This document shows, piece by piece, positions 58,127 through 64,000 of a DNA stretch of 64,000 nt. Position numbers and translations under genes: made by a program. This stretch comes from Coriolopsis trogii. Its lineage: Eukaryota; Basidiomycota; Agaricomycetes; Polyporales; Polyporaceae. The first letter of the stretch is position 1. Every line of letters starts with the position of its first letter. The stretch lies in assembly GCA_020543525.1 (NCBI GenBank), contig JAHYIO010000011.1, forward strand, positions 1-64,000, in the 5' to 3' direction. Under the pieces are notes generated by a model that was not told where the DNA came from, did not search any database, and was given only the letters and a program-made list of their open reading frames with translations.

Positions 58127-58413
58127 TGTGGGTACTAGTTCTGTCCCTTATTCAGAGTTTATCGTATCAAACGATGCTTCGGATGAATGTAAAGAGGGGA
58201 AAGTGGGAGTAAAAGAATTCAAGTGTCCTAACCCGACGAGCGCCAGGACAGTCGACTAACTGAGTACATCAGATTGTCGCCGATCACGAGTCAAGGTCGA
58301 CGAGCGCCCAAGTTGAACTTCAACTTTGTTCATTCCGTCCAGCCTCTTAATCCTCCCTCGTTGTCTCCCTCAACGATCGCACTACCCTCGTACCCCCACA
58401 TATCTGCATCTCT
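58127..58413. promoter_or_regulatory. Divergent promoter, nuclease-like copy 1 / family copy B
   Basis: 287 bp between divergent starts. It contains GCGCCCAAGTTGAACTTCAA (58305-58324), which recurs as a near-identical inverted copy in the matching promoter at 63.3 kb. This is the only obvious non-coding block kept in both promoters. Confidence 0.55.
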
Positions 58414-59131
58414 ATGGCAAGCACACGCGCAACAAACCTGCGTCTTCCTCCTCTCGATGTAGTCGTTTCTGGTTACCTCCTTGACTTCGACATGGTCAAG
58501 CACCTCTGTCTCCTCAACTATGGTATCCCGGAAGCGTTGATAAAAAACGCTGGCCCTATCCAGGCTGCCAACTGCTATTTCTACAAACGGGAAATCCTCG
58601 AACCACCGTGTCTCGTCCCCATCACCTATCAATCCGGTTCGCACGAGAGCAAGAAGGGTTGGGTGCTCACCGGCAAAGCCGTTTGGATTGCTGCCGGTGC
58701 CTCGCCACCCACGCTCTCTTGGGATGCGGAGACTCAGGGTTACCTGGAGACCTGGTTCCCTCGGAAGCTCTTGAAGATGAAAGAGTTCAAGGGTGTTCGG
58801 TTCATCCAGACACTCTGGCCATGCGATCACCCACGTACGTCTCTCGACTGTCCATATTCTCCCCGTGTCCAGTTACTGAACCCGTGCACAGTCTCTGGTG
58901 TGGTCGAGGCCAGCCGGACGTGGTTTTCGCCCTCGGCATGTAATCGACATGAGCAACGACAGCAAGAATGGGTTGCGTTCGAGAAGAGACGTGGTACTGA
59001 GAACCCAACCATCGTACGTGCCTCCCTGACTTCGCTTTCTCGACGTCGTGACCGACATGTGCATTTTGCAGCCTCCTCGCTTCCCGGTCAAGCTGCGCTA
59101 CAAACATCCCCGAGAGTCAAAACGGTTGTGA
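58414..59131 (+). CDS. Unknown ~200-aa subtelomeric family, copy B
   Basis: Three exons, 58414-58834 (421 nt), 58892-59013 (122 nt) and 59072-59131 (60 nt), give 200 aa starting MASTRATNLRLPPLDVVVSG. The first two exons have exactly the lengths seen in copy A. The core motifs DMVKHLCLLNYGIPEALIKN, WDAETQGYLETWFPRK and MKEFKGVRFIQTLWP are kept. Exon 2 encodes RQQEWVAFEKRRGTENP; exon 3 encodes PPRFPVKLRYKHPRESKRL and then stops, shorter than in other copies. It is transcribed divergently from nuclease-like copy 1. No known domain is recognised. Confidence 0.8.
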
Positions 59132-60029
59132 TCTCCAATATTCTGCTGCTCTTTGCTCATCAGTCTTCTCGTATTCAGCCCGTCTGTGGAGTCACAAAGC
59201 GACAGGCGTGAACACCTACAATGTTGCCCATGAAGTGGCGCGTCGGATACCCACGCATCATCTCCCGCTGTCTACTCTTACACAGATTGCCTCATACTCC
59301 CTTCCCATATCGCCTTCGCCGGACACCCATATACCACTGCATATCATGTCATCAGCACTGTACAGTACCATGTCTGAGATGTATCATACTGACCGTCGTA
59401 CAATTATATCCGTATAACGGGAGATTCGCTTGCGCTTCCATTCTTCGTCACCGAGTGGAAGCCGCCGGTTATGGGCTAGGGGAGGATCATAACCGTAAGC
59501 ACTGGACGAGCCCACATATACCTGCTATCTTCACTTTGTCTGTTGTGGGGCGGTTTGCCATCACGATCCTCTTGCGCGACAGTAACTATGTCATATGCGT
59601 TTTACGATGTTCGAGAGCCACCAAGTAGCTCTCACGTTTCGACTACGTACATGCACGGACACCAGCTTCATTCGCCCAGCGCTCGAGTTTCGAGTTCTTA
59701 CACCTGTACCACGACCACTGGTGCGGACATTGGGGACCACGGACGAGGAGGACGATGAATTGTGAACCCAGTCCAGGCGAGATTGAGCAAGGCCTCCGCC
59801 CGCCAGCCTTGCTCGACCTTACACCGACGGACGTGCCCATGACCTGCCCGATGAACAACTGTATGCGTGTCAGTGTCGTGGCAGGCTCGTACAAACATCA
59901 TGGAATCGCAGGACATACCGCGAGCCAGAGGACAGCGTTGACTCGTGAGCCGTGACCCAGCGTTCGCGTCCAGCCCGACTCGGAGCACGGCGGTCGTGTC
60001 CGGATCCAGCCTGGACGCACGCGGAAGGC
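59132..60029. repeat. 3' flank of copy B, partly repeated near 62.2 kb
   Basis: The block about 59323-59380 (CATATACCACTGCATAT then CAGCACTGTACAGTACC) has an inverted, diverged copy at about 62235-62300, downstream of family copy D. The duplication therefore covers the 3' flank as well as the gene. The remainder has no supported gene. Confidence 0.6.
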
Positions 60030-60514
60030 GCCGCCGAGGTGAGGCCAGAATGAGACTTGGACGAACCGCACGCCCTTGGACTCCTCTATGCCCAAGATAG
60101 CGCTAGCCTCCGCGGGAAGCACGTCTCTCCAGAGTCCATATACGCCTGCGGACGTCTCCGCGTCCCGCGCGAGCCCGGATCCACATTGCCTTCCCGTTGT
60201 TGCCTTTGCCTCGGTCTTCGTCTCAGTCGCTCGGGCTCTCGGAGCGATGGTACTCGGGGGGACGAGGGACGGGACTTCGTGGGTCCTCGGTTTTTGGTAG
60301 AAGTGGTATGGTGGCTGGCAGCGTCGAGTACGCGCTCGTTCTCGACGGACTTTGGGATCTGGCCGTACGCGAGGTCGAGGAGGCTGAGGTGCCTGTGCCT
60401 GATCATGTCGAGCAGCTGCCAGTAGCTGAAGATGACTCTCCCGACATCGAGCGAGGGAGAGTCTCGTGTCAGAGGGACAGGAGGGACAGCAGCCTGTGGC
60501 GTAAAGGACCGCAT
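60030..60514 (-). pseudogene. Decayed member of the unknown ~200-aa family
   Basis: From ATG 60514 one frame reads SLDVGRVIFSYWQLLDMIRH and YGQIPKSVENE, aligning with the DV.V.GYLLD.DMVKHLCL...NYGIPEALIEN start of the family. After about 60330 the match continues in another frame: PPYHFYQKPRTHEVPSLVP, RDAETSAGVYGLW and EESKGVRFVQVSFWP, aligning with the WDAET..YLETW and KEFKGVRF.QT.WP core. The frame change and the poor conservation of the middle show decay. It lies in the same orientation as copies C and D. Confidence 0.6.
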
Positions 60515-60979
60515 GGGTGAGAGGTAGGTAGACAGGTTGATGTGGATACAAGGAAATGCCAAAGCTCGAGTCTTACTGAACATATCATAGGAGGTTCAGT
60601 GGAACAATGGACGTCCGTAACGGTGCGAGGTCAGCGTGTGCACGTTTTTTACACCACTGCACCAGGTCCCCCTCGTTCATAGTCACATAATCTTGGTAGA
60701 GACGGCTCTCATCATACACCTCCGTTCGAACCTTCAAGATTTACTGGGATAAACGATCTGCCGTCTCGCACTGAAGACTGTTGGCGAACAGTTCACCCTC
60801 ATGGTGGGTGACTCCGGGAACTCTTGAAAGTGCCTAGTAACTTGTACCGGCTACTCGGAGAAGACTGGTATCATCATCATCCCACCTGCACATATAGCTC
60901 CACAATACAATACGAAACTCACAACGAGGCCTGCCAATACATTCTACATTTGAGCAGAGGGTGCGTCTCCATGCAAGGC

Positions 60980-61764
60980 CTAAACAATGAGTGTAGTATC
61001 CATCAACGCAGGCTCCATTCGAGAATCAAGGAAGTTACATACCCCCTGGACACGTCCTGAATCCTGACGTGGACTGTGTCTCTCACGTTTCACATGGACT
61101 GGAAACGGGGGTGGCTGGAGTACGTGTCAGCTCTTGCACCAAAACGACAAGCAAAGGGGGGGTACGTACGACGATGGGGTTCTCGACCCCCCGCCGCTTT
61201 TCGAACTCGACCCATTCTTGCTGTCTCTGGTCATGGCGTCTTCTTCCCGATGACGTGCACCACCCCAAGCTGTCTTCGACAACCCCATAGACTAAATCCG
61301 ATGTCAGCCAACACAAACAGCGTGGATCGACTCTCGAGGGACGTACGCGAGACCTGTTGTGGCCAGAGCGTCTGAACGAACCGAACGCCCTTGAACTCCT
61401 TCATCTTCAGGAGCTTCCGTGGGAACCACGTCTCCAAGTACCCCTTGGTCTCCGCGTCCCAGGAGAGCTCCGGGGGCGTAGAACCAGCACGGATCCACAC
61501 GGCCATGCCGGTGAGGATCCAACCCTTCTTGCGCTCATCGTTCCCGCAGTGGTACCTGATGGGGACGACACACGGCGCGTCGAGGATCTCTCGTTGGTGG
61601 AAGTAGTAATGCGCTGCGTGGATGGGGCCGGCGTTCTCGATCAACGCTTCGGGAATCCCGTAGTTGAGGAGGCAGAGGTGCTTGACCATGTCAACGTCGA
61701 GGAGGTAACCAGCGATGACAACATCAAAGTGGTCAGCCAAATTTCGTTGCGAAAGTGGATGCAT
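60980..61764 (-). CDS. Unknown ~200-aa subtelomeric family, copy C
   Basis: Exons 61347-61764 (418 nt), 61170-61291 (122 nt) and 60980-61114 (135 nt) give about 224 aa from ATG 61764 (MHPLSQRNLADHFDVVIAGY). The core is intact: DMVKHLCLLNYGIPEALIEN, KKGWILTGMAVWIRAG, WDAETKGYLETWFPRK, MKEFKGVRFVQTLWP. Exon 2 encodes RQQEWVEFEKRRGVENP. Exon 3 starts PPPFPVHVKRERH and is closest to that of copy D, so C and D look like a tandem pair. No nuclease-like gene is beside this copy. Confidence 0.78.
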
Positions 61765-62445
61765 GTCGGTGATGTAGTATGTCGAGTGCCTGAAGAGAAA
61801 GTATTCCAGAAGACCTAATGCCGCTTTTCCGGTTGTAAGCTGAACTCGGAGGGTTGGGTGGTACTGGTACGGGTGGAAGAGACTCGAACTGAGTCGCACC
61901 GTCACGTCCGTACCAAGCTGTCAGCGAGTGTACAATACGTGAGCTTCCCCCTCGTGCTAGATCCAGGTTGACCGTGTCTGAACGAAAGGCAGAGCGACTG
62001 TCGTGCCCTTCTCTGGACAATCCTCAACTTAGGGACAAGCTTGCGAAGGTTTGCAAAGGGACGTACCGCAGTCATTCAGACAAGTACTTCCGGCGTTACA
62101 TCTGTAACCAGAAAGAAAAGGGCAGCAGCAAGCATTACTTGTAACAAATAACCAGCTGCAGATCTGCTGGTCTGGGTGAGCAGCAGGACTGAGTAGATCT
62201 GCCAACATGAGAGGAGCGTACAAGTCCATATTTACATCTATGCGAGGGAAGGTACTGTACAATGCTGACGACACAATATGCGGTGGTATATGAGGATGCA
62301 ACAAAGCCATGGATAGTAACAGAAGTGACGGAACTCCAAACAGGAGGGGACGGGGACGATGTAGGCCTTGAACAATCAACTGCCACACCCGTCAGCAGCA
62401 TACTTGAGGTTGTGACTTCACGATAGTCCTGAACAGCGAGTGTTA
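61765..62445. other. Spacer between copies C and D; no gene seen
   Basis: It contains the promoter of copy C and the 3' flank of copy D. The latter includes the inverted partner (about 62235-62300) of the copy B 3' flank. Confidence 0.5.
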
Positions 62446-63220
62446 TCAATCACCGCAGGTCGACTCGAGATTGGAGGAAATTACATACCGTCCCAAATCC
62501 TGATGTTGTCCTAGTTTCTCACGTTTCTCACGTTGTACATAGACTGGAAACGGGGGTGGCTGGAGTAGATGTGTCAGCTCCTGCACCGAGCTGACATGCA
62601 AAGAGGGGGTACGTACAATGATGGGGTTCTCGACACCGCGCCTCTTCTCGAACTCGATCCATTGTCGCTGTTTCTCGGCGTGACGCTTATGTCCTGATGG
62701 TGTATACCAATCCAAGCATTGCTCAACGACTCCAGAAACTGCAGGCAGTGTGAGTCGACGCAAAGAGAAGTATCGAACGACGTCGAGACTTACGCGGAAG
62801 ATCTCGAGGCCACGGCGTCTGGATGAAGCGAACGCCCTTGAACTCCTTCATCTTCAAGAGCTTTCGAGGAAACCACGTCTCTAGATATGCCTGCGTCTCC
62901 GCGTCCCAAGGGACCTTGGGTGGCGTGGCTCCAGCACGAACCCAGACAGCCTTGCCCGTAAGCACCCATCCTTTCTTGTACTCGCCCGACGCTGAACGAT
63001 ACCTAATGGGTACCAGATAAGGCGCTTCGATAATCTCCCGTTTGTCGAAGTAGTGGCTGAGAGCGGGGACGGGACCGGCATTCTCGATCAATGCTTCGGG
63101 AATGCCGTAGTTGATGAGGCAGAGGTGCTTGACCATGTCGAAGTCGAGGAGGTACCCAGCAACAATAACGTCAAGAGCGGGAGTGCGTCGAGACGATGTA
63201 TGTGTATGTGTGTCTGTCAT
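62446..63220 (-). CDS. Unknown ~200-aa subtelomeric family, copy D
   Basis: Exons 62794-63220 (427 nt), 62617-62738 (122 nt) and 62446-62559 (114 nt) give 220 aa from ATG 63220. The N-terminus carries a short Thr/His repeat (MTDTHTHTSSRR) and then ALDVIVAGYLLDFDMVKHLC. WDAETQAYLETWFPRK and MKEFKGVRFIQTPWP are kept. Exon 2 reads KQRQWIEFEKRRGVENP; exon 3 reads PPPFPVYVQREKREK. It is divergent from nuclease-like copy 2, mirroring the B/copy 1 pair. Confidence 0.8.
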
Positions 63221-63450
63221 GACGGTGGAGGAAGGTGTACGGAGAGAGATAGGCAGGGTACAAGCAGACGCTGACTGAACGGACAATGTTCAAGTTCAAC
63301 TTGGGCGCCCACGACGAATGTCTAGTTGGTCGGAGTCTCAATTTATTTGCACTCCGCACGTTCCGCCTATGTCCACAGTCTAGCGCTCGACGAGGCTGAA
63401 ACTTGGTTAGACTTAGTACTCATCCCTCAATCGCCCGTCTCGTAACCATC
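63221..63450. promoter_or_regulatory. Divergent promoter, family copy D / nuclease-like copy 2
   Basis: 230 bp between divergent starts. On the minus strand it carries GCGCCCAAGTTGAACTTGAA (complement of 63290-63309), almost the same as the block in the 58.3-kb promoter and in the same orientation relative to the family gene. Confidence 0.55.
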
Positions 63451-64000
63451 ATGCCTCCCGATAGAAGAAACAAACCAGATCCAATTGAGGAAATGTGAGT
63501 CCCTTAACTCGCCTCTCGAGACGCGCACTCAAACCATTCTCATAACCAGAGACGTGAAGAAGCCGCTTGTCAAATGGGTCGATGAAATCAACGCTATGCT
63601 CCGCGTCTTGGGTCAATGTTCATCCTTCTTGGTATGTTCCTGTTCCTTGAGGTCTTGATTGTCATAAGCTAACTACCTGCTACAGCGCTCGTACGTAGAT
63701 ACCTCTCTTCCCGTAATCGCAACCCGACATTTCATTGATTAACATCGTAGGCACAAGAGCAGAATCCGCAAGGACGCAGGGAAGGGTGTCCAGAGTGTGG
63801 AGATTAGACTCAACGATCTTTTAGAGGTATGCAGATTAAAATATTCCAAACTCGACTAACTAACGACATGTGGTTAGCTTTATCAGTGTCAACCCATCCC
63901 TAAATCACTATGGGACAAGATGCGTGACATGCACGCGCCACGATATGAGTGCTCTGTGGACGCTTGCGTTGGACCATTGCTATACATCATCTTTCCTGCT
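63451..64000 (+). CDS. PD-(D/E)XK nuclease-like gene, copy 2 (runs off window)
   Basis: Exons 63451-63494, 63550-63631, a 5-nt exon 63686-63690 (CGCTC), 63751-63826 and 63878 to the window end join in one frame. They encode MPPDRRNKPDPIEE, DVKKPLVKWVDEINAMLRVL, HKSRIRKDAGKGVQSVEIRL, PIPKSLWDKMRDMHAPRYEC and LLYIIFPA. The last exon aligns closely with copy 1 just before its Ser/Thr-rich middle. The nuclease motif itself would lie beyond the window, so that part is assumed from copy 1. No stop is seen in what is present. Confidence 0.6.

Overview
The window is the left end of a chromosome of a filamentous basidiomycete, most likely an agaricomycete near Rhizoctonia/Ceratobasidium (this taxonomic guess is inference). 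It opens with TTAGGG-type telomere repeats. Genes are compact and split by roughly 45-65 nt GT-AG introns. Several families are typical fungal ones: a telomere-linked OrsD-type gene, a Tnp2 transposase, a Spa2 polarisome gene and a HET-like gene.

Region 1 (1-5.9 kb) is classical subtelomere. Telomere repeats cut a telomere-linked helicase-type gene before its helicase domain. Next come a ~1 kb element with ~250 bp inverted arms, filled by a hairpin satellite, and then a ~177 bp satellite. Region 2 (5.9-14.6 kb) is a graveyard: a Cys-rich zinc-finger-like fragment, a spa2 pseudogene with in-frame stops, and an apparently intact CACTA-type Tnp2 transposase of about 1,078 aa.

Region 3 (14.6-34.3 kb) holds mostly ordinary genes: a REase-kinase (Crinkler-like) protein, a membrane-anchored aspartic protease, a 2H phosphoesterase with a mitochondrial-type leader, the nucleoporin SEH1, an intron-bearing tRNA-Ile(UAU), a class I/II aminotransferase, a 680 bp TA-flanked MITE and a secreted beta-lactamase-fold hydrolase. 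Region 4 (34.3-56.6 kb) mixes a HET-like gene, the first copy of an unknown ~200-aa family, two large single-exon orphans, complex I subunit NDUFV1 and a dual-specificity phosphatase, with two long low-complexity gaps.

Region 5 (56.6-64 kb) is the most unusual part. A divergent gene pair, one PD-(D/E)XK nuclease-like gene and one member of the unknown ~200-aa family sharing a 230-290 bp promoter, occurs twice in inverted orientation. Between the pairs lie a further intact family copy and a decayed one. All four intact family copies keep the same three-exon layout, with a middle exon of exactly 122 nt. The partnership is inferred from the duplicated layout only; no function is known to me for the small family.
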